Below, piece after piece: positions 16,789-26,152 of a DNA stretch of 54,086 nt. Below the pieces are notes generated by a model. It made no database searches, was not told the origin of the DNA, and worked only from the letters and a program-made list of their open reading frames with translations. Every line of letters begins with the position of its first letter. Within the stretch, counting starts at the first letter, position 1. The translations under genes were made by a program, and so were the position numbers. The stretch is from Bryobacterales bacterium (GTDB lineage: Bacteria; Acidobacteriota; Terriglobia; Bryobacterales; Bryobacteraceae), in the NCBI GenBank assembly GCA_003166865.1, contig PMUP01000064.1:102480-156565 (forward strand). The letters are read 5' to 3'.

Positions 16789-18567
16789 TCAAACCTCCCC
16801 TTTCTGGACCTGATCGGCCAGATGGTCGCAAGACCGCCAGCACAGAGCCATGATGGTCCAGGTCGGATTCTGGCAAGACGCGTTCACGTGGCTGCTGCCA
16901 TCCACCACCAGCAGATTGGGGACGTCGTGCGATTGCTGGAACTGGTTCAGCACGGATGTCTTTGAATCGTTGCCCATGCGCGAGGTTCCGAGTTCGTGAA
17001 TCGACCAGCCCTCCGGCAGGGTGTCGCGGTCGACGCCGATGATCTCGATGCCGGCCGCTACAAACATTTCGCGCGCCGTGTCCGCCATATCTGCCGCCAT
17101 CTTCTTTTCGTTGTCGCCGAAGTGGTAATGGAAACGCAGAACCGGGATGCCCCAACGGTCTTTCACATTGGCGTCGATGTCCACGTAGTTTTCGTAACGT
17201 GGCAGCACCTCGCCAAACGCGCCCATGCTGATGAACGCCCCCGCGTAATCCCGCACCTTCTTCTTATAGGCGGCGCCAAATCCGGGCGTGGAGCTGGCAT
17301 GCCCGGGAAACATGTGGGTTCCGCTATCGCCCTCGAAGCCGTAACCGCGGATGAAGTTCGATTGACGGTCGGCCAGGTTGCGGAAGCGAGGCACGTAGAA
17401 GCCCGCGGGGCGGCCATCGTCGAGCGTGCGCGGCTTGCCCACCAGTTCCTTCACCAGCCCGGTGACGGAAGGCCCCATGATGTGCTCGCAGAAGTTGTGG
17501 CCCACGTGACCGCTCGAATTGCCGATGCCGTTCGGGTGGAAGCGCGACTTGGAAAGCAGCATCAGACGCGCGGATTCGAGTGTCGACGCGCCCAACACCA
17601 CCACTTTCGCCTTGGCCTCATAATTCTTGCCTGTCTGAGAATCGACGAACGCCACGCCCCGCGCTTTGCCGGTATTCTTGTCAACCAGCACTTCGTAAAC
17701 GGTCGAATTCGTTCGCAGCGTAAGGTTGCCTGTGTCCATGGCCGGATAGATCAGGCCGGTCGGCGAATCGAAAGCGGCGTGGATGTCGCATCCCCCCGTG
17801 TGCCGGTCGCATGCCCCGCGCCCGAAACACCGGCTGCGGTATTTGTTGTGCTTCAGGCCGTCGGTGGTCACTCCGGCCCGATACGGCGTCAGCACGCGGC
17901 CCATTCCGGCCAGGCTCTCCCTTAGCTTCACTTCTGCCGTATTTAGGCGAGTGGATCGCTGGAAAAGGCTGTCGGGCAGATAAGGCAGATTCTCTGGGTG
18001 CCCCGCGATGCCGAGGTATAGGTCGACCTTGTCGTAGTAAGGCGCGATATCGGTGTAGGAGATGGGCCAGTCTTCACCGTATCCGTCGCGGGACGCGGCT
18101 TTGAAATCGTAGTCGGACAGCCGCAGCGCCAGCCGCCCCCAGATGTTGGTCTTCCCGCCCAGGCAGCGCGCCCGGACCCAGGCGTAATTGGTTCCGGTGT
18201 AGGGATTATCCTTCTCATCCACTACGATGTTCTTGCTGTAGTCGGCGCCGCTCCACCCTTCCACGTAGGAGTAGACGTGTTTGTTTGGCAGCCCCTTAGC
18301 ATAGGGCGGCTTACGGAACGTGTATTCGTTGCGGCTGAGCGCGTGCGAATCCGGTGGCAGACCGCCGCGCCTGGGATGCTCGTACGGCCATTCCATCGAT
18401 TTCAGTTCCTTCTCGATGTCGAGCTTCTTGCCGGCCTCAAGCAGCAGTACTTTCATGCCGTGCGACGTTAGGACGTGCGCGGCCATTCCGCCCGCGGCTC
18501 CCGAGCCCACTACCACGGCATCGTAAGTTCGTTTGAGGTCAACGTCCCTTTCGGTGGGTGCTGGCAT
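16789..18567 (-). CDS. GMC family FAD-dependent oxidoreductase
   Basis: The 592-residue protein starts at ATG after AGGAG. The N-terminal FAD site is YDAVVVGSGAAGGMAAHVLTSHGMKVLLLEAG (GxGxxG at about 21-26). It also has NYAWVRARCLGGKTNIWGRLALRLS, VVVLGASTLESARLML, and near the C-terminus ELGTSRMGNDSKTSVLNQF...LLVVDGSSHVNASCQNPTWTIMALCWR, where the conserved His/Asn pair of GMC enzymes falls. It probably oxidises an alcohol or sugar in the periplasm and passes electrons on via the small subunit gene directly downstream. Substrate not predictable. Confidence 0.94.
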   Translation of the reverse strand: MPAPTERDVDLKRTYDAVVVGSGAAGGMAAHVLTSHGMKVLLLEAGKKLDIEKELKSMEWPYEHPRRGGLPPDSHALSRNEYTFRKPPYAKGLPNKHVYSYVEGWSGADYSKNIVVDEKDNPYTGTNYAWVRARCLGGKTNIWGRLALRLSDYDFKAASRDGYGEDWPISYTDIAPYYDKVDLYLGIAGHPENLPYLPDSLFQRSTRLNTAEVKLRESLAGMGRVLTPYRAGVTTDGLKHNKYRSRCFGRGACDRHTGGCDIHAAFDSPTGLIYPAMDTGNLTLRTNSTVYEVLVDKNTGKARGVAFVDSQTGKNYEAKAKVVVLGASTLESARLMLLSKSRFHPNGIGNSSGHVGHNFCEHIMGPSVTGLVKELVGKPRTLDDGRPAGFYVPRFRNLADRQSNFIRGYGFEGDSGTHMFPGHASSTPGFGAAYKKKVRDYAGAFISMGAFGEVLPRYENYVDIDANVKDRWGIPVLRFHYHFGDNEKKMAADMADTAREMFVAAGIEIIGVDRDTLPEGWSIHELGTSRMGNDSKTSVLNQFQQSHDVPNLLVVDGSSHVNASCQNPTWTIMALCWRSCDHLADQVQKGEV

Positions 18568-18677
18568 GAGTGACTCCTATTCTCTCTCGAAACCATATCT
18601 CGCGCCCGATGTAGCCATTGATGTTTTTTGCGGAGGAAACCCTGCGCACATGTGATACCCTCAAGCGGGAACGACGC

Positions 18678-19550
18678 ATGAGCAGCAGGGCACTGGTTTT
18701 GGGTGGCGGCGGCCCAGTCGGGATAGCCTGGGAGTCGGGGCTGATAGCTGGCCTGGCCGAGTCCGGAATCGATCTTTCAGGCGCGGACTTCATTGTCGGC
18801 ACGTCAGCCGGGTCAGTTGTGGGCGCTCAAATTGCGATGGGGCGAACACCCGCGGCGCTGATGGAACCATTTATAGGGAAGGGAGAACTGACACCGCCCC
18901 CCAGCGAATCCATGTCCACGCCGCCGGATCTTTCGCAGTTGGTGGCGAAGCTTATGGAGTCGTATGCTGGAGTGCGTCCGAACGAAGAAGTGTGCAGGGA
19001 GATCGGCGCGTGGGCTTTCGAGACTTCCGTCGTAAGTGAAGAGGCATTCGTGGCGAGTTTTGGGCACGCCTTGGCGGGTTTGCCCGAAGAGCGCTGGCCC
19101 GAGCGCAGATTTGCGTGTACAGCGGTCGATGCGGTTAGCGGCAAATTTGTCAGTTGGGATAACAATTCCGGAGTGCCGCTGGTGCGCGCGATTGCTTCAA
19201 GCTGCGCCGTCCCGGGAATTGCCTCCCCGATCTCAATCAACGGACGGCGGTACATGGATGGCGGGATGCGATCGGCGACGAATGCGGATCTGACAAAGGG
19301 GTACGACGTTGTGGTTGTGGTTTCGATCAGTAGTCAGGCTTCTCCGGAGGTGTTCAGACGTCCGCTGGAGCGCGAACTCCAGGCGCTGCGCGATTCCGGT
19401 AGCAGGGTTGGGATTGTCACGCCAGATGCGGAGAGCATTGAAGCATTCGGCCCCAATCTGATGGATCGCCGGCGGTGTCCAGCTGCGGCGGCGAGTGGAA
19501 TGCGACAGGGGAAGGCGGGTTTGGGCACGCTTCTGGATCTTTGGGGATAG
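18678..19550 (+). CDS. Patatin-like phospholipase family protein
   Basis: The 290-residue protein starts MSSRALVLGGGGPVGIAWESGLIAGLAE, with the oxyanion-hole glycine run (GGGGPVG). The nucleophile elbow is GTSAGS near residue 42, and the Asp of the Ser-Asp dyad lies in MDGGMRSATNADL near residue 198. RYMDGG and CAVPGIASPI also match bacterial patatins. An in-frame ATG exists 60 bases upstream but lacks family similarity. It is divergent from the GMC operon across about 110 bp. It likely hydrolyses acyl esters of lipids inside the cell, since no signal peptide is seen. Confidence 0.93.
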   Translation: MSSRALVLGGGGPVGIAWESGLIAGLAESGIDLSGADFIVGTSAGSVVGAQIAMGRTPAALMEPFIGKGELTPPPSESMSTPPDLSQLVAKLMESYAGVRPNEEVCREIGAWAFETSVVSEEAFVASFGHALAGLPEERWPERRFACTAVDAVSGKFVSWDNNSGVPLVRAIASSCAVPGIASPISINGRRYMDGGMRSATNADLTKGYDVVVVVSISSQASPEVFRRPLERELQALRDSGSRVGIVTPDAESIEAFGPNLMDRRRCPAAAASGMRQGKAGLGTLLDLWG

Positions 19551-19605
19551 CGTCTCTGTGCCCGGCGAGCGTGAACAGCTTCCGTTAACGGGCGTAAGTC
19601 TCCCT

Positions 19606-19622
19606 TCCTGTTCGGAACAGGA
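19606..19622. other. Perfect 17-bp inverted repeat between convergent genes
   Basis: TCCTGTTC-G-GAACAGGA is a perfect palindrome in the gap between the convergent patatin and DinB genes. As RNA it could form a 6-bp stem with a 5-base loop on either strand. There is no T-run, so terminator function is uncertain; an operator or chance is possible. Confidence 0.35.
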
Positions 19623-19624
19623 CT

Positions 19625-20248
19625 CTAAATCCGCCCATAGTCCAATGTCCGGTTTGCGCGTGATCCAGGACTTAGGCGACGGCTTTGCTTAGGCGGGTGC
19701 GTTGCCTGTCGAGCGCGCGGGAATGCCGTACTGGCCATCACCTCTTCGCTCTGGGCACGGTGGCGGTCGCAATGCGCCGCAATCAGAAGCAGCCACTGAT
19801 ACAAGTCGAGCTCGCCGATTACAGGATGCTTGAAGAAGTGCCGCCTCAAATCCGCGCTGGTGCTGGCGGCAAAATCGTGCGTCTGCTGGCGTGCCTCTCC
19901 GAATTCCTGTAATAGCTGCTCATCCGGCCAGCGGCCTGTCGGCGCCAGAACATCCGGCGCCTGGATTCGAGTGACGCGGTCCGCCACATTGGCGACCAGC
20001 ACATCGTCCTGGCCTTCCATGGCGCTGCGCTTGGAAGAATCGGGGCCTGTCGCCAGAGTCTTTTGAATGGAGCCGAGCACCCGTTCTTCGACTATTGCGA
20101 TGTGCTCCACGCATTCGGCGACAGTCCATCGGCCAGGCGCGGGACGGTGGTGCAATTGCTCGCGCGAAAGGCCCTCCGCCATGCGCAGCAAGCGCCCGCG
20201 CGATTCCGCAAGATTCTTCAATAACGATTCGCGTTCGGCAGAAGTCAA
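19625..20248 (-). CDS. DinB superfamily protein
   Basis: The body reads SLLKNLAESRGRLLRMAEGLSREQLHHRPAPGRWTVAECVEHIAIVEERVL, the first two helices of a DinB/YfiT-like four-helix bundle with the first metal-site His (EHIA). A later IAAHCDRHRAQSEEV supplies the second His pair (H-x3-H). Such proteins are metal-binding thiol transferases or damage-response proteins of unknown substrate. I prefer TTG 20248 because AGGGAGAA lies six bases before it; ATG 20284 in the same frame is the alternative and would add 12 residues. Confidence 0.88.
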   Translation of the reverse strand: MTSAERESLLKNLAESRGRLLRMAEGLSREQLHHRPAPGRWTVAECVEHIAIVEERVLGSIQKTLATGPDSSKRSAMEGQDDVLVANVADRVTRIQAPDVLAPTGRWPDEQLLQEFGEARQQTHDFAASTSADLRRHFFKHPVIGELDLYQWLLLIAAHCDRHRAQSEEVMASTAFPRARQATHPPKQSRRLSPGSRANRTLDYGRI

Positions 20249-20514
20249 TTTGTTCTCCCTTCTTGACGGCTCGTCGCCTGCCATAATACGCTTCGCGCAA
20301 GCCACGGCAAAGAATCCTCGGGTCCGCCTAACGGGTCAGTTTCCGGTTTGCGGCATCTGAATTCCGCAAAGCGCCCACCTTCGGCCCATTCGCGGGAACT
20401 TTTATGGGGATGCTGGTTCACAACGTTGCGCAATAAATGCATCAGAAGAAAGTCATCGGACGGACACACTCCCTCGGGAATCTCGCCCAAACCGCGAGAT
20501 TCCACCCTTACATT

Positions 20515-23500
20515 TCAGAAGCGATACTTGAGAGCAAACACCAGATTCCGCGCCCCTAGCGACGTGTTTACCACTCCCGTGGGTATGCTGGCCGTGTACG
20601 CTGGATTCGTGCCGTACTCCGATTTATTGATCCCGCCGCCCGGATAAACATCCGTTGTGTATCCGTTCAACAAAAAGATCGGACTGTTGAACGCGTTGAT
20701 CGCTTCGAAAGAAAACTGCAGAGACTGCCGCTCGGTCATCATGAATGTCTTGGCGAGGCTCATGTCCACCTGCTTGATGCCGGGACCACGCTCGGTCGAA
20801 ATCCCGCAGGTTCCGAGTTGGCCAGGCCCGGGAATGGACATTGTGGTTGGATCGAACCAGACATATCCGCCGCCGACGAAATTCTTATACGGGGTCGCGA
20901 TGGATGGCGAGTTGCAATCCGGCCGCGGCTGGAAATAGGCGCCCGTCGGATCGTACCCGAACTGAATCATGGAAATCGGGAATCCGCCATGCACCGTCGC
21001 GATGGTGTCGTAGTGCCAGCCGCCGATAACGGCGTTCACAAACTTGTTGGAAGTATTTGCAAATTGCTTCCCGTGCCCGAACGGCAGGGCATAGTCCAGA
21101 TAAGCCGTGAATGAATTGGTAATGTCGGCGTCGCAATAACCGTAATCCAGACCGCGCACATTGTACACGTACGATTGGAACGCAACATCCGCCGTGGTCT
21201 GGGACCCTTCCGCGTTGCCGTAGCGCCCGTAATAGCCCTGATTGTCGGTCAAACACTTGCCCCAAGAGTAATTGAACTGGAAGTTCAGGCCGTGCGACAA
21301 CTGCTGCCGCACCACAATCTGCAGCCCGTCGTAATTCTGAATCGCCGTGGAGGTGTTCAACCTCTGCTGCCCCGTGCCATCGAACTTGAGCGTGGGATTT
21401 CCGGCGAGATAGGGTCCCGGCTCGCTATACGGACCGCCGGGCGCCGGATCAGGAATCAAGGCGTTCTGTCCCATGTCATAGATCGCCGCCAGATGATCGC
21501 TGTGCTGGCCGACATAGCCCACTTGCGCGGTCAACGAGTGCGTCAACGCGCGTTGAATGGTGAGATTCCATTGATTGGAAACGGCTGGACGATAGTTCGG
21601 ATCGGTGGCGTGAATCCGAACGCCCTTGAAACATGCGGCCGGCGCCGACGTAACATTGGCGACGGTGCAGCCAGTGGCCGAGCCGAGCGCGCCGAAGCCC
21701 TGATCGAGCGTGATCTGACTGGCCGGAATCGCGCCGTCGGTGTTGGTGGAGCCAAACACGCCCACCAGGTCGACATTCCAAGGTGCGTTGGTCGCCAGGC
21801 GATTGTATTCACCGGTGCCCTCCTGGAAGCTGGTGCGCCCAAACGCGGCGCGAATCACCGTCTTCTCATCGGGAGTCCACGCCAGGCCAACCCGCGGCAG
21901 GAAGTTCGCGATACCGTTGTATTGGTTGTATAGCGCGCGGCTGTTGCCGTCCACGCCGGCCAGCTCGATCTGGCCGCTGTATTCGCCGAAATTGGTCATG
22001 CGATTATCAACTTCGTAAACTGGGGTGAAAAGCTGCCAGCGCACGCCGTAGTTGATGGTCAGGTGCGAGGTGATGCGCCAGTCGTCCTGAACGAAAGCAC
22101 CCAGCGCCTCGTTGCGCTGTCCAACGGTTCCCGAGAATCCTTCGCCGTATCCCATGTACGACGGCAAGCCCAGGAAGAAATCCGCAATTGAGTTTCCCGT
22201 GTATGTTCCGCTGAAGCTGAGCTGCCCGGCCGCGCCGTCGCTGGTGGTCGCCGGAACGTAATTGTTCCGATACCGGTTGGCCGAAAATCCGAAGCGAATG
22301 CTGTGCCGGTCGTGCGTCCAGGTGGCGGCGTCGGAGAACTGGATGGAAGTCTGATGGAAAATCTCCGGCGCGTCACTGGTGCCGTACGCGAACGGCCCAT
22401 TCAGCGTTCCACCGATGTTAGTGTTGGCGAACGATAGGCCTGGCAGGTACTGCGTGGGCTGTCCCGGAATGAGACCCGCTCCCGCCGTGCTGGAAAGCTC
22501 CTGGATGTTGGCGTCCGCCGGATAATAATTCATTCCGACGCGAGCGTCGTTCACAAGTGTCGCGCTGAAGATGTGCGTCCAATCGAGCACTGCCTGCTGC
22601 GCCGGAAAAACGTTGCTGCCGCTGCCGCTGTAGAGCAGGGGCTGGCTGTTCACGCTCGGATTTACGACGTGCTGCTGGGAATATCGAGCCATGATCCGGT
22701 CTTTCTCGTCCGGCACCCAATCCACCTTGGCATCGCCCTGATCCCCGTGCGTGTAGGTGTCCACGGTATTGCTCAAATTATTGATGGTTCCGCCGGCCTG
22801 CCCGGGAAGATTGGGCGTCGGAAAGGCGTTCGCGATCTTCAGAGCCGTTGGGCTGACCCCGGTGATGCAAGGATCCACGCCCATCTTCTGTCCCGGCCCG
22901 CAGATCGCCGCATCGTTTAAATTCGACGGCATGGGGATCCGGTTCCCGCTCGCATTCACTGCACCCGGATAGTACAACGTGAGCCCCAGATCCGTCAGGT
23001 TTCCCGTCCGTTCCGCTGTGGTGAAAGTAGTCTTGGCTTGCGCGGTCGCCGGAAAATCCAAGCGCGTGCCCTCATAGTCGGCGAAAAAGAACAGCTTATT
23101 GCGCTTGATTGGCCCACCCACCGCCCCGCCGAAGTCGTTCCAGCGCTCGCGCGGGGTGGGCAGCCCGTTAAAATTGTTCGACCATTCGTTGGCGTTGAAG
23201 AAATCGTTGCGGAGAATCTCGAACGCCGACCCATGAAATTGGTTCGTTCCCGACTTCAAGTTGACGCTGATCACGCCGCCCAGGAACTGTCCGAACTCAG
23301 TGCTCGGATTATTGGTGATCACCTGGGTTTCCTGAATCGCCTCAATGCTGGGCGTATAAGCGACGTTGTCGTCGACAAATTCCATATTTTCCATGCCATC
23401 CAGCAAATAATAATTCGCTTGCTCGCGATTCCCGTTCAGGTTCGGCCGTGCCGCGTTGAAGGTCTTCAGGCCGCTATTGAAGGACGCCGGGCTGATGGTC

Positions 23501-24006
23501 ACCGCGCCCGGAACCAATAACGTGAGCTGGTTGTAATTGCCCGTCTCCAGGGGCAAATTCTCGATCGCGGAAGCCTCCATTACCGAGGCTACTTCCGTGG
23601 TTTGACTCTGCAGCAACTGTATGGTCTCGCTGACCTCCAAGGTTTGCGTTACCTGCCCAAGCTGCATGGCGAAATCAAACTTCGCGGTCTGGTTCAGCGC
23701 CAAGCCCACGTTGCTGGCCAAGGACGTTTGAAATCCGGTCGCTTCAACGCGCACGTTGTATTGGCCGATCTGAAGCTGCGGGAAATTGTAAACGCCGTCC
23801 GTATTGGTCTGGGCCTTCAGGCTGGTGCCGCGTTCGGTATCCGTAACCGTGACAGAAGCTCCGGCGACTGGCGCGCCCGACGGATCCGTCACCGACCCCG
23901 TGATCACTCCAGTGGCCTGCTGCGCGCGCGCCGACGGCGCAATCAACAGCGCCATCACTACCATCCATGCGGTGCAAAAAATCCGTCGCGATTCGCCCGT
24001 TCTCAT
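20515..24006 (-). CDS. Oar-like TonB-dependent receptor with carboxypeptidase-regulatory N-terminus (receptor 1)
   Basis: The 1163-residue protein has a signal peptide (RRIFCTAWMVVMALLIAPSARAQ). A CarboxypepD_reg beta-sandwich (GVITGSVTDPSGAPVAGASVTVTDTERGTSLKAQTNTDGVYNFPQLQIGQYNVRVEATGF) spans about 30-115. The plug domain follows, with GVISVNLKSGTNQFHGSAFEILRNDFFNANEW and NKLFFFADYEGTR, then a long beta-barrel ending NTSLGARNLVFALKYRF, with the aromatic terminal residue needed for outer-membrane insertion. ATG 24006 has AGGGG upstream. The substrate is probably an oligosaccharide, because it follows the GH20 operon on the same strand and shares that operon's promoter/operator sequence (see 24087-24133). 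Confidence 0.94.
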   Translation of the reverse strand: MRTGESRRIFCTAWMVVMALLIAPSARAQQATGVITGSVTDPSGAPVAGASVTVTDTERGTSLKAQTNTDGVYNFPQLQIGQYNVRVEATGFQTSLASNVGLALNQTAKFDFAMQLGQVTQTLEVSETIQLLQSQTTEVASVMEASAIENLPLETGNYNQLTLLVPGAVTISPASFNSGLKTFNAARPNLNGNREQANYYLLDGMENMEFVDDNVAYTPSIEAIQETQVITNNPSTEFGQFLGGVISVNLKSGTNQFHGSAFEILRNDFFNANEWSNNFNGLPTPRERWNDFGGAVGGPIKRNKLFFFADYEGTRLDFPATAQAKTTFTTAERTGNLTDLGLTLYYPGAVNASGNRIPMPSNLNDAAICGPGQKMGVDPCITGVSPTALKIANAFPTPNLPGQAGGTINNLSNTVDTYTHGDQGDAKVDWVPDEKDRIMARYSQQHVVNPSVNSQPLLYSGSGSNVFPAQQAVLDWTHIFSATLVNDARVGMNYYPADANIQELSSTAGAGLIPGQPTQYLPGLSFANTNIGGTLNGPFAYGTSDAPEIFHQTSIQFSDAATWTHDRHSIRFGFSANRYRNNYVPATTSDGAAGQLSFSGTYTGNSIADFFLGLPSYMGYGEGFSGTVGQRNEALGAFVQDDWRITSHLTINYGVRWQLFTPVYEVDNRMTNFGEYSGQIELAGVDGNSRALYNQYNGIANFLPRVGLAWTPDEKTVIRAAFGRTSFQEGTGEYNRLATNAPWNVDLVGVFGSTNTDGAIPASQITLDQGFGALGSATGCTVANVTSAPAACFKGVRIHATDPNYRPAVSNQWNLTIQRALTHSLTAQVGYVGQHSDHLAAIYDMGQNALIPDPAPGGPYSEPGPYLAGNPTLKFDGTGQQRLNTSTAIQNYDGLQIVVRQQLSHGLNFQFNYSWGKCLTDNQGYYGRYGNAEGSQTTADVAFQSYVYNVRGLDYGYCDADITNSFTAYLDYALPFGHGKQFANTSNKFVNAVIGGWHYDTIATVHGGFPISMIQFGYDPTGAYFQPRPDCNSPSIATPYKNFVGGGYVWFDPTTMSIPGPGQLGTCGISTERGPGIKQVDMSLAKTFMMTERQSLQFSFEAINAFNSPIFLLNGYTTDVYPGGGINKSEYGTNPAYTASIPTGVVNTSLGARNLVFALKYRF

Positions 24007-24086
24007 AAGTGCCCCTTTCGATCTTCCGTCTTTTTCTGTCTCCGGCTCTCGCCCATCGTGAACCTCGCTCGCCATATTGTCCAGTT

Positions 24087-24099
24087 CACAACGGTTGCA
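24087..24099. promoter_or_regulatory. Operator-like palindrome, copy 1 (before TonB receptor 1)
   Basis: CACAACGGTTGCA is an imperfect version of the dyad CGCAACNGTTGCG seen at 29833-29845. It lies just downstream of the proposed -10 on the minus strand, where a repressor would block transcription. Confidence 0.55.
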
Positions 24100-24104
24100 G
24101 CCGC

Positions 24105-24133
24105 GTTATAGCCAGGTTCATTACCTTATCGAA
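24105..24133 (-). promoter_or_regulatory. Promoter of TonB receptor 1
   Basis: On the minus strand TTCGAT (24133-24128) and TATAAC (24110-24105) are 17 bases apart, about 100 bases before the receptor start. The surrounding 70 bases are closely similar to the promoter at 29852-29879, which supports a real shared control region. Confidence 0.55.
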
Positions 24134-24148
24134 CGCTCCTGATTTCAA

Positions 24149-26152
24149 TCACTTGTTGCCGCCGCTGGGATCCCGCCGCGCGGCTGCTTCGAGCAATATT
24201 CGCACCGGACGCACGGCCGCCAAATTCACTTCAGCCTCGGGCCGTTCTATCTCTTTCATCAGCGCCATTTGTTGCTCGATCCAACCCGCCGGCTGCGTTT
24301 GGCCCGGCCGCAGATATTCCAAAGCCTGTAAACCGATGGATCCCAAAATCGAAAGATTCTTGGATAATCCCGTAAGTTCGCCGGAAGGCCGAAGGCGGGA
24401 GTCATTCTCGGCCCACGCGGTCAGCGTCGATCGCAATTCCGCCAGATCCCTGGCCGACCCGTTGTTCGCCAACCCATCCGCCGCCGGCAAAACGCTCCGG
24501 GCCGCGCGCTCCATCCGCCGCACGCTCTCGCTCTCCGGCCTGGCCGCATCCACGAAACGGTTCAAATCCACGAGACCGGTGTAGTGCCGCGCATCGCGCC
24601 GTCCCTCGATCCCCAGCGCCTCCGAAGCATCCGCTAAAATGCGCAGCGAATCCGCCGGGCGTTCCGCGGCCAGCCGTTCCAGCATCGGTTCGTAATTCAC
24701 GCGATGCTTCAGCCCGACCCAATCGAGCTTGCGGCTCACTTCCTCCAGGCGGTCGTACATGGAATCAGTGATTTCGTCGGGAAACACGGACCACAAGCGC
24801 TCGGCGATCGCGGCGGCGCTGGGCCAGATGCGCGAGTCGACGGTCTCGGCATCCACGTATTCTGACCACATGCAGGCCTCGCCGCCCAGGATTAACGCCT
24901 TCTGCTCCGGAGTTAGCTGGTGCGTTGCGCCCTCCAAAGGATCGACGCCGTAGTACACCGAAGCCTGTTGTAAATGGTCCAGGTAATATCCGAAGGACAG
25001 CACGCCGCGAAACCCCGCCCGCGCCGCATCGGCGAGCGATGCCTGCCCGCGCCAGGACTGAATTATCGTCTCGCGCGGCAACGTAGTATCGAACACCTCG
25101 TCCCAGCCGAGCATTGTTTTGCCGTGCCGGGCGACGATTTTCGCAACCCGGCGAATGAAATACGCCTGAATCGCATTCGCGCTTTTCAGCCCATTGCGCG
25201 CCGCCCACGCCTGAATCGCGGTCGAGTTGTTCCATTGCGTGGGATCCACCTCATCGCCGCCAATGTGGAAAAGTGGATCGGGAAACAAAGCCGCCATCTC
25301 GCCAATGAGCTGATCGAGGAACGCGTAGATCTGCTCGCGCGAAGGATCGATGGTGGGCTGAAAGATTCCCCACTTGCGTTCGATTTGATAGGGGCCCGGG
25401 GCGCTTGCGAGTTCCGGATATCCGACGAACCAGCTGGTTGTGTGTCCGGGCATATCGAACTCGGGAATCACGCGAATCCCACGATCGCGCGCGTACTCGA
25501 CAACCCGGTGCACTTCATCCTGCGTATAGAAATGCCCATCCGATCCCAGTCCATGCAATTTCGGAAAGCGCCGGCTCTCCACGCGAAAGCCCTGATCGTC
25601 GGAAAGGTGCCAATGAAACACATTGAGCTTCACCGCCGCCATCGCATCCAGATTACGCAGGATCACCGGGAGGGGCATCCAGTGGCGCGAGACGTCGAGC
25701 ATCAACCCTCGCCATTGGAAGCTGGGTCGGTCTTCAATATGAACCGCGTGCGCTTCGAAGCCGTCGGCACTCCGATCGATGGACTGCGCAAAGGTTTCCA
25801 TCCCACGCAGGGCTCCCGTCACGGTGGGAGCTTTGATCGTCGCGCCCTCGGCAGACACGTCCATCCGGTATGACTCATCCTGGTTGACCGTCGGATATTC
25901 GGGGCCGCGCGCGGCACACTCGATCCACAGCACAGTCTTGCCGCCGCGAATCTCGATCCCGGTCTGGCGTGAAATGCGAGCGGTCAATCTTGCGATGGCG
26001 CGCTCCAGCCTGGCGTCGGAATATCCGCGCGCTTCCACCGCGAAACTTGCGTCGATCTTGAGCACGCCCACGCCGGGGACAACGTTGGCCGGCATGGGCA
26101 TCAACCCGGCAAACGCCGGAGTAATGGCAAAGAGCCCAAGAAGCGCTCTCAT
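24149..26152 (-). CDS. Beta-N-acetylhexosaminidase, glycoside hydrolase family 20
   Basis: The 667-residue protein has a signal peptide (MRALLGLFAITPAFAG) and a GH20b-type N-terminal domain. The (beta/alpha)8 barrel runs SFQWRGLMLDVSRHWMPL, NVFHWHLSDDQGFRVESRRFP and GIRVIPEFDMPGHTTSW. The catalytic pair Asp300-Glu301 lies in HIGGDEVD. WDEV, IQSWRG and GGEACMWSEYV complete the active site. It releases terminal GlcNAc (or GalNAc) from chito-oligosaccharides or glycans by substrate-assisted catalysis in the periplasm. ATG 26152 overlaps the symporter stop as ATGA. About 190 C-terminal residues after the barrel are helical and not assigned. Confidence 0.95.
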   Translation of the reverse strand: MRALLGLFAITPAFAGLMPMPANVVPGVGVLKIDASFAVEARGYSDARLERAIARLTARISRQTGIEIRGGKTVLWIECAARGPEYPTVNQDESYRMDVSAEGATIKAPTVTGALRGMETFAQSIDRSADGFEAHAVHIEDRPSFQWRGLMLDVSRHWMPLPVILRNLDAMAAVKLNVFHWHLSDDQGFRVESRRFPKLHGLGSDGHFYTQDEVHRVVEYARDRGIRVIPEFDMPGHTTSWFVGYPELASAPGPYQIERKWGIFQPTIDPSREQIYAFLDQLIGEMAALFPDPLFHIGGDEVDPTQWNNSTAIQAWAARNGLKSANAIQAYFIRRVAKIVARHGKTMLGWDEVFDTTLPRETIIQSWRGQASLADAARAGFRGVLSFGYYLDHLQQASVYYGVDPLEGATHQLTPEQKALILGGEACMWSEYVDAETVDSRIWPSAAAIAERLWSVFPDEITDSMYDRLEEVSRKLDWVGLKHRVNYEPMLERLAAERPADSLRILADASEALGIEGRRDARHYTGLVDLNRFVDAARPESESVRRMERAARSVLPAADGLANNGSARDLAELRSTLTAWAENDSRLRPSGELTGLSKNLSILGSIGLQALEYLRPGQTQPAGWIEQQMALMKEIERPEAEVNLAAVRPVRILLEAAARRDPSGGNK

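Noticed and set aside
16996-17925. 309-codon plus-strand frame
   Set aside because: Antisense to the GMC oxidoreductase; no family resemblance.
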